This document shows, in pieces, positions 9,915-18,474 of a DNA stretch of 64,000 nt (position 1 is the first letter of the stretch; every line of letters begins with the position of its first letter). Both the position numbers and the translations under genes were made by a program. Source of the stretch: Streptomyces clavuligerus (lineage in GTDB: Bacteria; Actinomycetota; Actinomycetes; Streptomycetales; Streptomycetaceae); contig NZ_CP027858.1 of assembly GCF_005519465.1 (NCBI RefSeq), positions 1,364,001-1,428,000 on the forward strand, written 5' to 3'. A model generated the notes under the pieces. That model was not told the origin of the DNA and made no database searches. It saw only the letters and a list, made by a program, of their open reading frames with translations.

Positions 9915-10010
9915 GGGTACTCCTCTTGAGTGTTCGAAGCGCCTGCGAGTGCCCCTGGTCTTGGTCTCAGGTGGCTTCCGTGACTCGGAGGCGAAGGTCC
10001 GATGGGCGCA

Positions 10011-10030
10011 GCTCCCAGGCATCCGGGAGC
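10011..10030 (-). promoter_or_regulatory. Hairpin in the rpsO leader region
   Basis: GCTCCC/GGGAGC arms with an 8-nt loop lie about 100 bp before the rpsO start in the gap 9915-10150. It may be part of an S15 autoregulatory leader, but the stem is short. I see no open frame with coding character in this gap. Confidence 0.35.
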
Positions 10031-10150
10031 GCGTACACAAACGGCCGTCACACAGCGTACCAGCCCCGGTCGCCGTGTCCGGTCGCGGGCCGGGCGCCGG
10101 GCACGGAGCGCCGCGGGGCACGCACGGTGTGTCGCGGGGCCTGGCCCCGG

Positions 10151-11686
10151 TCAGGAGGTGGTGGCGCGGATGGCGTGGTAGACGTCGAAGACGGCGAGGG
10201 CGAGCGGGATCAGGGTGAGCAGGACACAGGTCTCGGCGATCTCCAGGAAGCGGCCCCAGAACGGGGTGACGCCGGTGCGCGGGACGATCAGCCCGATGGC
10301 GGTGATCAGCGCGGCGACCCCGGCGACGGCGGCGGCGAGCCAGACCGTCCGCAGGTCGAGGGCGGTGCCGTCGCCCCGCAGGGCCTCGCGCAGCAGTGCG
10401 GCGGGCGGTTCCGTGCCGACGCCGAGGCCGAGCAGGACCAGGGAGGCGAGGCCCGCGGCGAGGGCGCAGGCGACCTGGGCGGTGTAGCGGAAGAGATGGG
10501 CCCGCATGAGCATGGCGACGCCGGTGGCGAGGGCGAGGAGCCGGGCCCAGCCGTTGTCCGAGAAGCCGAGGACGGCGGCGGAGCCGACGGCGAGCAGGGC
10601 GCAGCCGCCGACCAGGCCGATGAGCAGTTCATGGCCGCGGCGGGCCCGGGCGGCGATCCGTACGGCGTCGACGGGGCCCTGCGGCCCGGTGTCGCCGTCG
10701 TGGCCGCTGACGAGGGCGGTGCGGGGCGGGTCGAAGCCGATGGGGAGCCGGGCGACGCGGGTGGCGAGCCCGGGGAGGAAGGCGAGTGCGCCCACGGCGA
10801 GGGGGGCGCAGAGGGCGGCGGTCTCGACGGGGGCCAGCCCGTACAGGAGTGCGGCGAAGGCGGCCGACGCGCCGACGGCGGAGGCGAGGACGAAGGCGAC
10901 GAAGGGGCTGTCGCCGCCGGGCGAGACCAGGGTGAGGATCACCGCGGCCACCAGGACGGCGGCGCAGGCGAGGAGGAAGTGGAGGCGTCCGGCGCCCTGG
11001 CCGTCGGCGGGCGGCAGCAGTCCGGAGCCCGCGACGGCGGCGTTGGCCAGGGCTCCGGTCCCGAGGGCGACGGCGGAGCCCCGGTCGTCGTAGACGCGGG
11101 CGCGGACACAGGCGACCGCGAGCAGGAGTACGGCGGCGACGGCGGCGAGGACGCCGGGGAGGCCGTGGGTGTCGTGGCGGGGCGCGGAGGACCACAGGAC
11201 GAAGGCGAGGAGGAGCAGGAGGACGGAGCCGCCGAAGAGCGCCGCCCCGCGGGTGAGGTCCTCGTTCCACAGGCCGCGGTCGCGGACGACGGCGGTGGCG
11301 ACGGCGTCGGTGACGTCGTCGAAGACGGCGGGCGGGAGGGATTCGGCGAAGGGGCGCAGGGAAAGGAGTTCGCCGTCGAGGATGCGCTGGGCGCCGAGGG
11401 AGCGGGCGCCGTCGAGGACGGTGCCGTCGCGGCGGACCAGGTGGTAGCCGACGGGGGCCCCGGGGGCGGGGCTCTGTCCGGACAGCCGCAGGATCTCCGG
11501 GTAGAGGTCGGCGACGGCCAGGTCGTCGGGGAGGGCGACGTCGACGCGGCCGTCGGGTGCGACGACGGTGACCCGGCAGAAGCCGGTGGAGCCCATGGGT
11601 CCCACGGGGGTGGACGCGGACATCGGGGCCGTGCGGCCGGGGCCGCCGGCCGTTCCTCGCGCTGTCTCTGAGGCCAACCTGCTCAC
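10151..11686 (-). CDS. eccD: ESX (type VII) membrane component EccD
   Basis: Multi-pass core subunit of the ESX inner-membrane channel. 511 residues: an N-terminal ubiquitin-like domain at about 30-110 ([18 protein letters not shown] onward), then about eleven membrane helices from residue 135 to the C-terminus, which is the family layout. I chose the GTG at 11686 because AGGGGG lies 9 bases upstream; an ATG at 11623 would also keep the ubiquitin fold. It is transcribed away from eccC across a 600-bp control region and is the first gene of the ESX locus from the left. Confidence 0.93.
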   Translation of the reverse strand: MSRLASETARGTAGGPGRTAPMSASTPVGPMGSTGFCRVTVVAPDGRVDVALPDDLAVADLYPEILRLSGQSPAPGAPVGYHLVRRDGTVLDGARSLGAQRILDGELLSLRPFAESLPPAVFDDVTDAVATAVVRDRGLWNEDLTRGAALFGGSVLLLLLAFVLWSSAPRHDTHGLPGVLAAVAAVLLLAVACVRARVYDDRGSAVALGTGALANAAVAGSGLLPPADGQGAGRLHFLLACAAVLVAAVILTLVSPGGDSPFVAFVLASAVGASAAFAALLYGLAPVETAALCAPLAVGALAFLPGLATRVARLPIGFDPPRTALVSGHDGDTGPQGPVDAVRIAARARRGHELLIGLVGGCALLAVGSAAVLGFSDNGWARLLALATGVAMLMRAHLFRYTAQVACALAAGLASLVLLGLGVGTEPPAALLREALRGDGTALDLRTVWLAAAVAGVAALITAIGLIVPRTGVTPFWGRFLEIAETCVLLTLIPLALAVFDVYHAIRATTS

Positions 11687-11820
11687 CTGCTGCTTCCCCC
11701 TGGTGATCGTGGTGATCGTCCTGCGGCGTGGGGCGGTGCGGTGGCCGGTCCCGGTCCGGGGGGATCGGGGGTTTCGTCCACCCCGCCGATGTCGCCCGCG
11801 GCCGTCGGTCCGTTCCCCCC

Positions 11821-11850
11821 TCGTTCGCCCTCGTTCGCTCTCGTTCGCCC
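11821..11850. repeat. Three 10-bp phased repeats, eccD/eccC control region
   Basis: The unit TCGTTCGCYC occurs three times without interruption, so GCGAAC is presented once per helical turn on the minus strand, about 135 bp upstream of eccD. Could be an operator for a protein that binds cooperatively, or a simple slipped-strand repeat. Confidence 0.6.
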
Positions 11851-11920
11851 GTTCCCGCGTCGGTCCGTTGCGGCGTCCGGCTGTCGTCCGCCCGTGCCTG
11901 CGTCCGTCCCGTCGCCCGCC

Positions 11921-11943
11921 CGTATATATGCGCGATATATACG
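11921..11943. promoter_or_regulatory. AT-rich palindrome between eccD and eccC
   Basis: Arms CGTATATAT and ATATATACG are perfect 9-bp complements around GCGCG. A run of this AT content is exceptional in the surrounding sequence. It lies about 235 bp from eccD and 345 bp from eccC, in the divergent control region (11687-12287), which otherwise has no coding frame that I believe. Likely an operator or a promoter -10 region. Confidence 0.65.
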
Positions 11944-12048
11944 TGCATCCATCAGATGTCCGGCGTCCGTACGGTATTCCGGCCGGTGGTCCACCGGTAC
12001 GGGGTGCCGCTCGGCCGGTACCGGGTGCCGGGTACGGCGTTCGCGCGC

Positions 12049-12075
12049 TGTCCGTGGTGCCCGTGGTGTCCGTGG
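12049..12075. repeat. Three 9-bp tandem repeats upstream of eccC
   Basis: TGYCCGTGG three times in a row, 210-240 bp before eccC. Part of the same divergent control region. No known motif recognised. Confidence 0.5.
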
Positions 12076-12287
12076 TGCGTCCGGCAGCCGGTCGTCCACC
12101 CGCGTCGACCGGGGCGCGAACGGGGCGGACCGGACCGGGCCTGTCCGTGTGCGCGCCCGGCGGACATCGCGTCACCCTACCGTCCGTACCGGCGCCGTCG
12201 CGCAAGTAATATCCGTCCCCGCGGACGGAATCCGTCGCCACGGGGGCGCCGAAGGGGATTCATCCGTCCGGCGAGATGGGTGAGCCG

Positions 12288-15200
12288 ATGAGTCAGATCG
12301 TCGTCAAGCGCCCGCCGCGGGCCCTGCCCGCCGAGGTGCCCGGTGAGCAGTTACGGTTGCAGCCGCCACCCGAACTGCCGCGCGGGCAGCAGGAGGGCGC
12401 GCTGATGCAGTTGCTGCCGATGCTGGGCATGGGCGGCTCGGTGGTCTTCTTCTTCCTCACCCCGAACCCCGTGATGCGCATCATGGGCATGATCATGATC
12501 GCGTCGACGGTCGCGATGGCCATCGCGATGCTGGTCCGCCACCGCCGGGGCACCCAGGGCGAATTAGCCGATCTGCGCCGGGACTATCTGAAGTACCTGA
12601 CCCAGACCCGCAAGGGAGTGCTGCGGACCGCGCGGCGCCAGCGGGACTCCGCGTTCTATCTGCACCCGTCGCCCGAGCAGTTGTGGGCACTGGTCGCGGA
12701 GGGCGGCCGGCTGTGGGAGCGGCGCGTCGGCGACCCGGACTTCGCCCAGGTGCGGATCGGCCTGGGCAGCCAGCGGCTGGCGACCGAGCTGATCGCGCCC
12801 GAGACCGCGCCGGTGGACGAGCTGGAGCCGCTGACGGCGGGCGCGATGCGGCAGTTCCTGGCGACCCACGGGACGGTGGACGGGCTGCCGCTCGCGGTCT
12901 CGCTGCGGTCCTTCTACCACCTGACGGTGAGCGGTGACGCGGAGTCGGCGCGCTCCACGGCCCGTTCGCTGCTGGGTTCGCTCGCCGCGCTGCACTCCCC
13001 CGAGGATCTGGTGATCGCGGTGGCCGTGCGGCCGGAGACCGCTGAGCACTGGGAGTGGGCGAAGTGGCTGCCGCACACGCAGGCGCCGGGCCCGGGCGAC
13101 GGCGCGGGCAGCCGCAGGCTCATCACCACCGGGGCCCGGGAGCTGGACGAGCTGCTGGCGGCCCAGTGGGAGGGGCGGCCCCGGTTCCAGGGCGGCGGTC
13201 AGCCGCTGCTCGACCGGCCGCATGTGGTGGTCGTCCTGGACGGCCCGCCGGTGCCGGGCGCATCAGCGCTGGCGGCGGCGGAGGGGCTCCAGGGCGTCAC
13301 GGTCGTGGAGGTGGTGCCGGGGTCGTCCGGGGCCGCCGTCGGTGCGCCCGGCGGTCTGTCGGTCACCGTCACCCCCGGCGCGCTGCGGCTAGAGTCGGGG
13401 CACGGGCTGGTGTACGACGGGGTGCCGGACCGGCTGGAACCGGCGGCGGCGGAGGCGCTGGCCCGGCAGCTCGCCCCGCTGCGCATGGGCACCGGCGGGG
13501 ACGACGGCCAGCCGCTGCTGGCGAATCTGGACTTCACGGATCTGCTGAATCTGGGTGACGCGGCCTCGGTCGACGTGGGCCGCACCTGGCGGGACCGGTC
13601 GCGTTCGGAGCGGCTGCGGGTGCCGATCGGGGTGGGTGAGGACGGCACTCCGGTGATGCTGGACCTCAAGGAGGCGGCACAGGACGGCATGGGCCCGCAC
13701 GGGCTGTGCGTGGGCGCGACCGGCTCCGGCAAGTCGGAGCTGCTGCGGACGCTGGTCCTGGGGCTGGCGGTCACCCACTCCTCCGAGACCTTGAACTTCG
13801 TCCTCGCGGACTTCAAGGGCGGTGCGACCTTCGCCGGGATGTCCCGGATGCCGCATGTGGCGGCGGTCATCACCAACCTGGCGGACGATCTGACGCTGGT
13901 GGACCGGATGGGCGACTCCATCCGGGGCGAGCTGAACCGGCGCCAGGAGCTGCTGCGGGACGCGGGCAACCACGCCAATGTCCACGACTACGAGAAGGCG
14001 CGCGCCGCGGGCGCCCCCTTGCAGCCGATTCCCTCACTGGTGCTGGTCATCGACGAGTTCAGCGAGCTGCTGACCGCGAAGCCCGACTTCATCGAGATGT
14101 TCGTGCAGATCGGGCGGATCGGCCGCTCGCTCGGGGTGCATCTGCTGCTGGCGTCGCAGCGTCTGGAGGAGGGCAGGCTGCGCGGTCTTGAGACCTATCT
14201 GTCCTACCGGGTGGGGCTGCGCACCTTCTCGGCGGCCGAGTCGCGTGCCGCGCTGGGGGTGCCCGACGCGTACGCCCTGCCGAATGTGCCGGGTTCGGGC
14301 TATCTCGCGTACGGCACCGACGAGATGGTCCGCTTCAAGGCCGCGTATGTCTCCGGCGCGTACCGTTCCGAGGCGCACCGGGCGGTTCCGGACGGGCCGC
14401 TGCCGGTGGACCGCAGGCCGGTGGAGTTCACGGCGGCACCGGTTCCGGTGGTGTACGCGCGGCCCGCGGCGGGTCCCCTCGTGCCGGAGGCGCGTTCCGG
14501 CGGGGACGACGCGCTCGCGGACTCCGTCCTGGACGTCGTCGTCCGGCGGCTGGAGGGGCGTGGGGCGGAGGCCCATCAGGTCTGGCTGCCGCCGCTGGAC
14601 AGTCCGCCCGCGCTGGACGAGCTGCTGCCGGGGCCGGCCCCCGTGGACGGCCGGGGGCTGACCGGGCCGGGGTACGAGGGGGCGGGGCGGCTCGTCGTTC
14701 CGCTGGGGGTGGTCGACAAGCCGTTCGAGCAGCGGCGGGACACGCTGTACCGGGATTTCTCGGGCGCGGCGGGACATATGCAGATCGTCGGCGGGCCCCA
14801 GTCGGGGAAGTCGACCCTGCTGCGGACCCTGGTCGCGGGGTTCGCCCTCACCCACACCCCGCAGGAGGTGCAGTTCTACGGCCTGGACTTCGGCGGCGGC
14901 GGTCTGTCGGCGGTGGCCGGTCTGCCGCATGTCGGCGGGGTGGCGTCCCGGCTGGACCCTGAGCGGGTACGGCGGACGGTCGCCGAGGTGTACGGGGTCC
15001 TCTCGCAGCGCGAGGAGTACTTCCGCGCCGCGGGCATCGACTCGATCGCCACGTACCGCGGGATGCGGGCGAGCGGCGGTATCTCCCCCGTGGAGCAGCC
15101 GTTCGGCGATGTGTTCCTGCTGATCGACGGGTGGGGCAGCTTCCGCACGGACCACGAAGGGCTGGAGCCGCTGATCCTGGACATCGCCGCGCGCGGGCTC

Positions 15201-16265
15201 GGCCACGGCGTCCATCTGGTGCTCACGGCCTCACGTTCGATGGAGGTCCGCGCCCATCTGAAGGACCATCTGATGAACCGGCTGGAGCTGCGGCTCGGGG
15301 ACACGATGGACTCCGAACTGGACCGCAAGGCGGCCGTCAACGTACCGGCCGGTGTCCCCGGGCGCGGGCTGACGCCGGAGAAGCTGCACTTCATGGCGGC
15401 GGTGCCGAGGATCGACGGGATCGGCTCCGACAGTGAGCTGTCGGAGGCGACCGCGGCGATGAACCGGGAGGTGGCCCGGCACTGGCAGGCGCCCGGCGCC
15501 CCGGAGGTTCGGCTGCTGCCGCGTGAGCTTCCCGCGGACCGCCTTCCGTCCGGCGCGGCGGCGCCCGAGCGCGGCGTGGCGTTCGCGATCGACGAGAACA
15601 GCCTGGAGCCGGTCTGGTTCGACTTCGAGCGGAATCCGTTCTTCCTGGTGCTCGGCGACAGCGAGTCGGGCAAGTCGAATCTGCTGCGGCTGCTGATCAA
15701 GCAGCTCAGCGAGCGGTACGACGGGGGCGTCTGCAAGTTCTTCGTCATCGACAACCGGCGGGCGCTGCTGGACGCCACCCCGGCCTCGCACCTCGCCGAG
15801 TACGTGCCGATGTCGAACGCCATGGAACACCATGTGGACGCGCTCGCGGATCTGATGCGGCGCCGGGCTCCGTCGGCCGAGGTGACGGCGCGGCAGATGA
15901 GGGACCGGAGCTGGTGGCGCGGGCCCACGGTGTTCGTGGTGGTCGACGACTACGACCTGGTGTCGACATCGAGCGGGAACCCGCTGGCGCGGCTCACGGA
16001 GCTGCTGCCGTTCGCCCGGGACGTGGGGGTGCGCTTCATCGTCGCGCGTGGCGCGGCGGGGGCGAGCAGGGCGGTGTACGAGTCGTTCTTCCAGCGGATG
16101 ACGGAGCTGGGCGCGCAGGGGGTGCTGCTCTCCGGCGATCCGCAGGAGGGCGATGTGCTGGGCGGTGTGCGGATGCGGCCGATGCCCGCGGGCCGGGGGA
16201 TCTTCGTCTCCCGGCAGCGCGGCAATCCGCTGGTGCAGACGGGGTTGCTGCCGGCCGTGGAATGA
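12288..16265 (+). CDS. eccC: ESX (type VII) secretion ATPase EccC
   Basis: The motor of the ESX system: an FtsK/SpoIIIE-type protein that recognises and exports WXG100 substrates. 1325 residues with two membrane helices at about 38-85, then three P-loop domains whose Walker A motifs are GATGSGKS (476-483), GGPQSGKS (835-842) and GDSESGKS (1123-1130). All three keep the Walker lysine; in well-studied systems the first is the active one. It is a single-chain EccC, not split into Ca/Cb. The ATG at 12288 (protein starts MSQIVVKRPP) is preferred; an ATG 12 bp upstream is possible. It ends against the WXG gene block on the other strand. Confidence 0.96.
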   Translation: MSQIVVKRPPRALPAEVPGEQLRLQPPPELPRGQQEGALMQLLPMLGMGGSVVFFFLTPNPVMRIMGMIMIASTVAMAIAMLVRHRRGTQGELADLRRDYLKYLTQTRKGVLRTARRQRDSAFYLHPSPEQLWALVAEGGRLWERRVGDPDFAQVRIGLGSQRLATELIAPETAPVDELEPLTAGAMRQFLATHGTVDGLPLAVSLRSFYHLTVSGDAESARSTARSLLGSLAALHSPEDLVIAVAVRPETAEHWEWAKWLPHTQAPGPGDGAGSRRLITTGARELDELLAAQWEGRPRFQGGGQPLLDRPHVVVVLDGPPVPGASALAAAEGLQGVTVVEVVPGSSGAAVGAPGGLSVTVTPGALRLESGHGLVYDGVPDRLEPAAAEALARQLAPLRMGTGGDDGQPLLANLDFTDLLNLGDAASVDVGRTWRDRSRSERLRVPIGVGEDGTPVMLDLKEAAQDGMGPHGLCVGATGSGKSELLRTLVLGLAVTHSSETLNFVLADFKGGATFAGMSRMPHVAAVITNLADDLTLVDRMGDSIRGELNRRQELLRDAGNHANVHDYEKARAAGAPLQPIPSLVLVIDEFSELLTAKPDFIEMFVQIGRIGRSLGVHLLLASQRLEEGRLRGLETYLSYRVGLRTFSAAESRAALGVPDAYALPNVPGSGYLAYGTDEMVRFKAAYVSGAYRSEAHRAVPDGPLPVDRRPVEFTAAPVPVVYARPAAGPLVPEARSGGDDALADSVLDVVVRRLEGRGAEAHQVWLPPLDSPPALDELLPGPAPVDGRGLTGPGYEGAGRLVVPLGVVDKPFEQRRDTLYRDFSGAAGHMQIVGGPQSGKSTLLRTLVAGFALTHTPQEVQFYGLDFGGGGLSAVAGLPHVGGVASRLDPERVRRTVAEVYGVLSQREEYFRAAGIDSIATYRGMRASGGISPVEQPFGDVFLLIDGWGSFRTDHEGLEPLILDIAARGLGHGVHLVLTASRSMEVRAHLKDHLMNRLELRLGDTMDSELDRKAAVNVPAGVPGRGLTPEKLHFMAAVPRIDGIGSDSELSEATAAMNREVARHWQAPGAPEVRLLPRELPADRLPSGAAAPERGVAFAIDENSLEPVWFDFERNPFFLVLGDSESGKSNLLRLLIKQLSERYDGGVCKFFVIDNRRALLDATPASHLAEYVPMSNAMEHHVDALADLMRRRAPSAEVTARQMRDRSWWRGPTVFVVVDDYDLVSTSSGNPLARLTELLPFARDVGVRFIVARGAAGASRAVYESFFQRMTELGAQGVLLSGDPQEGDVLGGVRMRPMPAGRGIFVSRQRGNPLVQTGLLPAVE

Positions 16266-16298
16266 CCCCGGCCCCGGGAGCGGGGCACCGGTGAACGG

Positions 16299-16335
16299 GG
16301 CGGGGTGGGCATCTCCCGTGCATGTCCACCCCGCC
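16299..16335. terminator. Bidirectional terminator after eccC
   Basis: 10-bp perfect arms (16299-16308 and 16326-16335) with a 17-nt loop, between convergent stops at 16265 (plus) and 16357 (minus). Confidence 0.75.
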
Positions 16336-16356
16336 GGCCGTTCCCGGGGCCGACGG

Positions 16357-16653
16357 CTAGAAGTAGCCCGCCGCCTTGCGGTCGCCCGCCTGGTAGGCCG
16401 GGGACGCCTCCCGCACGGCACGGGCGATACCGCGCAGCGCCTCGTGGATCATCCGGGTCTCCTTGTCCCACTGCTTGTGGTAGGCGTCCGCGGCGGTGGC
16501 CGCCTCGCCCTGGAAGCCGTCCGAGATGCTGCGCAGCTTGGTCTGAAGGGCGACCAGCCCGTCGTCCAGCTTCTTGGCCTGCTGCTCGATCGTGGTCGCC
16601 GCCTGGTCCAGCGACGCGTAGGTGACGACGAGCTGTCCCGCGTTGTCCGACAT
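16357..16653 (-). CDS. WXG100-family protein with F in place of W
   Basis: 98-residue helical hairpin of ESAT-6/WXG100 size, a likely ESX substrate or partner. The turn motif that is normally W-x-G reads F47-Q-G49. The C-terminal tail carries YQAGD (87-91), which fits the YxxxD/E export signal of mycobacterial ESX substrates. It has its own start with TCCGGAGGGATTC before the ATG. It lies 96 bp downstream of a canonical WXG gene, and the pair probably forms the EsxA/EsxB-type heterodimer described for S. coelicolor; I do not assign which is A and which is B. Confidence 0.9.
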   Translation of the reverse strand: MSDNAGQLVVTYASLDQAATTIEQQAKKLDDGLVALQTKLRSISDGFQGEAATAADAYHKQWDKETRMIHEALRGIARAVREASPAYQAGDRKAAGYF

Positions 16654-16670
16654 GAATCCCTCCGGCTGCC

Positions 16671-16744
16671 GTGCTCAGTGCTGAGTGCTCAGTGCTCAGT
16701 GAAGTGCGATGTCTGATGTGCGATGTGCCGCGTGGTGCCGCGTG
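16671..16744. repeat. Short tandem repeats between the two WXG genes
   Basis: The 96-bp gap is built almost wholly of direct repeats: GTGCTSA four times (16671-16698), GTGCGATGT twice (16704-16712, 16718-16726), and GTGCCGCGTG twice in tandem (16725-16744). A similar GGTGGTGGGTGCTGGGTGGTGG stretch lies at 17130-17155, just upstream of the next gene. I see no obvious promoter in it. Confidence 0.8.
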
Positions 16745-16749
16745 GTGGA

Positions 16750-17112
16750 TCAGTAGCTGCTGAGGTTCGACGTCGCCGAACGGGTCGCCCCCGCGTCACC
16801 GGAGTACCCCGGCGTGACATCGACACCCTGGAGGGCGGCGCGGACCTCGTCGTCGGTGTTGCCCGCGGTGACCCGGGTGACCTCGATGGCCTCCTGGAAG
16901 TGGAGCAGCATCCTGGCGATCCGCACCATGCCCTGGTTGATCTCGGCCTGCTTCACGTCGAAGGCGCCGTGGCCGATGCCCTTCCAGTTGCCCTCCAGGC
17001 CGTCGATGACGCCCTGGAGCTGCTGGAGCTGCCCCTTGACGCTCTCGAACTGCACGGTGATCTCGTTCTGGAATGTGCCCAGGTACTCGTCCGTGACCTT
17101 CTGCACTGCCAT
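16750..17112 (-). CDS. WXG100-family secreted protein
   Basis: 120 residues: two helices around W43-K-G45, the classical WXG turn, followed by a 30-residue flexible tail rich in Gly, Ser and Thr. No clean YxxxD/E signal is seen in the tail, unlike its neighbour, consistent with a pair in which one partner carries the export signal. ATG 17112 follows GAGAGGGGACG. Secreted through the ESX channel by inference from family and location between eccC and the mycosin gene. Confidence 0.92.
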   Translation of the reverse strand: MAVQKVTDEYLGTFQNEITVQFESVKGQLQQLQGVIDGLEGNWKGIGHGAFDVKQAEINQGMVRIARMLLHFQEAIEVTRVTAGNTDDEVRAALQGVDVTPGYSGDAGATRSATSNLSSY

Positions 17113-17185
17113 GCCGGGCGTCCCCTCTCGGTGTTGGGTGGTGGGTGCTGGGTGGTGGTTCGCGTGGATGGCGGGCCGAGCGCCG

Positions 17186-18448
17186 TCAGGCGGAGCGACG
17201 GCGGCGTACGGCGAGGACGGCCACGGCGGCGACGGCGAGCACGGCGGCCACACCACCGGCGATCAGCCCCGTCCGGCTGCCGCCGCCGTCCCCCGCGTCC
17301 GCGGTGGCCTCGGTCTTCTCCCCCGCCTGCGCACCGGCCGTGCCCTTGGGCCGCGGTGAGGCCGTGCCCTTCGGCGCGCCGGACGGACCGCTCGTCCGTT
17401 GGCCGGTCAGTGGGCTGATGTCCGGATCACCGGGCTTCCCGATCCCCCGGTTGAGATGCGCCCCCGGCCGGACGACTCCGTAGCCCGAGTAACGGCTCAT
17501 CCCCGTGGCCTTGCCGTCCTTGCCCTTGGCCGCGCTCTCGAACATGACTCTCAGCACCTGATTCGCCGTCCAGTCCGGGTTCGCCGACCAGATCAGCGCG
17601 GCGGTGGCGGAGGCGACGGCGGTGGCGGCGCTGGTGCCGTCGGAATCGCAGTAGCGGGTGAACGTGGTGTCGCACCAGCCCGGGATGTCGCTGCCGGGAG
17701 CGGCGAGGTCGACGACCTGGCCGTGCTGGGAGTAGTCGTCGATCCTGCCTTCGGGGGAGGACGCGGAGACACCGACGACCTCGGGGTACAGGGCGGGATA
17801 CTCCGGCTCGTTGTCCTCGTCGCCGGTGTTGCCGACTGCGGCGAAGAGCAATTTACCCTTGCGCGCCGCGTATTCGATCGCTTGTTGCTCTTTGGTCTCG
17901 GGAAACTCGCTGCCAAAGGACATGCTGATGATCTGTGCATCGCCGTCCGCAGCGGCCCGGATGGCGTCGGCTCCGTCGAAGGCGCCCGTCTTGTGCTCCT
18001 CCTGGAACTCGTCGAGAGCGATCCGATACGGAATGATCTTGGCCTTCGGCGCCAGCCCCTGCAGCCCGCCACCTGCGCCCGTACCCGCGATCAGCTCGGC
18101 CATGGTCGTGCCGTGACCCTCGTAGTCGTCGGTCTCGTCCCCGGGCGCCCCTGTGAGGTCCAACCCCTTGAGGACCTGGCCCTTCAACGAGCGTGTCGAA
18201 GGATTCACGCCTGTGTCGATGACAGCGACCTTGACCCCCTCACCTTGTGCGACACTCCAGACCTTCTCCACCTTCATCGCGTCCAGGTACCACTGCTGTG
18301 ATCGCATGTCTTCCACAGCGGCTGCCTCAGGCGCGGCGGCGACAACACCGGTTGTCCAAGCCCCGACCATGGCCACAGCGCAGACCAGACCTCGCCTCAC
18401 GGCACACGGCGCACTGCGCCTTCGACCATGGCTCATCCATGACGACAT
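17186..18448 (-). CDS. mycP: Mycosin (ESX-associated subtilisin-like protease) 1
   Basis: Membrane-anchored S8 serine protease facing outward, needed for ESX function and stability. 420 residues from ATG 18448 (an ATG at 18436 is also possible): signal peptide about 1-44, catalytic D78 in VAVIDTGV, H112 in GHGTT, oxyanion N207, and S273 in SDGTSAA; then a Pro/Gly linker and a C-terminal membrane helix ending in RRRRSA. The triad is complete. It follows the 522-residue WXG-like gene by 26 bp, so they are cotranscribed. The 5' half uses noticeably fewer G/C-ending codons than eccC. Confidence 0.93.
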   Translation of the reverse strand: MSSWMSHGRRRSAPCAVRRGLVCAVAMVGAWTTGVVAAAPEAAAVEDMRSQQWYLDAMKVEKVWSVAQGEGVKVAVIDTGVNPSTRSLKGQVLKGLDLTGAPGDETDDYEGHGTTMAELIAGTGAGGGLQGLAPKAKIIPYRIALDEFQEEHKTGAFDGADAIRAAADGDAQIISMSFGSEFPETKEQQAIEYAARKGKLLFAAVGNTGDEDNEPEYPALYPEVVGVSASSPEGRIDDYSQHGQVVDLAAPGSDIPGWCDTTFTRYCDSDGTSAATAVASATAALIWSANPDWTANQVLRVMFESAAKGKDGKATGMSRYSGYGVVRPGAHLNRGIGKPGDPDISPLTGQRTSGPSGAPKGTASPRPKGTAGAQAGEKTEATADAGDGGGSRTGLIAGGVAAVLAVAAVAVLAVRRRRSA

Positions 18449-18474
18449 CCTGGCTTCCGAACCTTCCGCTGCCG

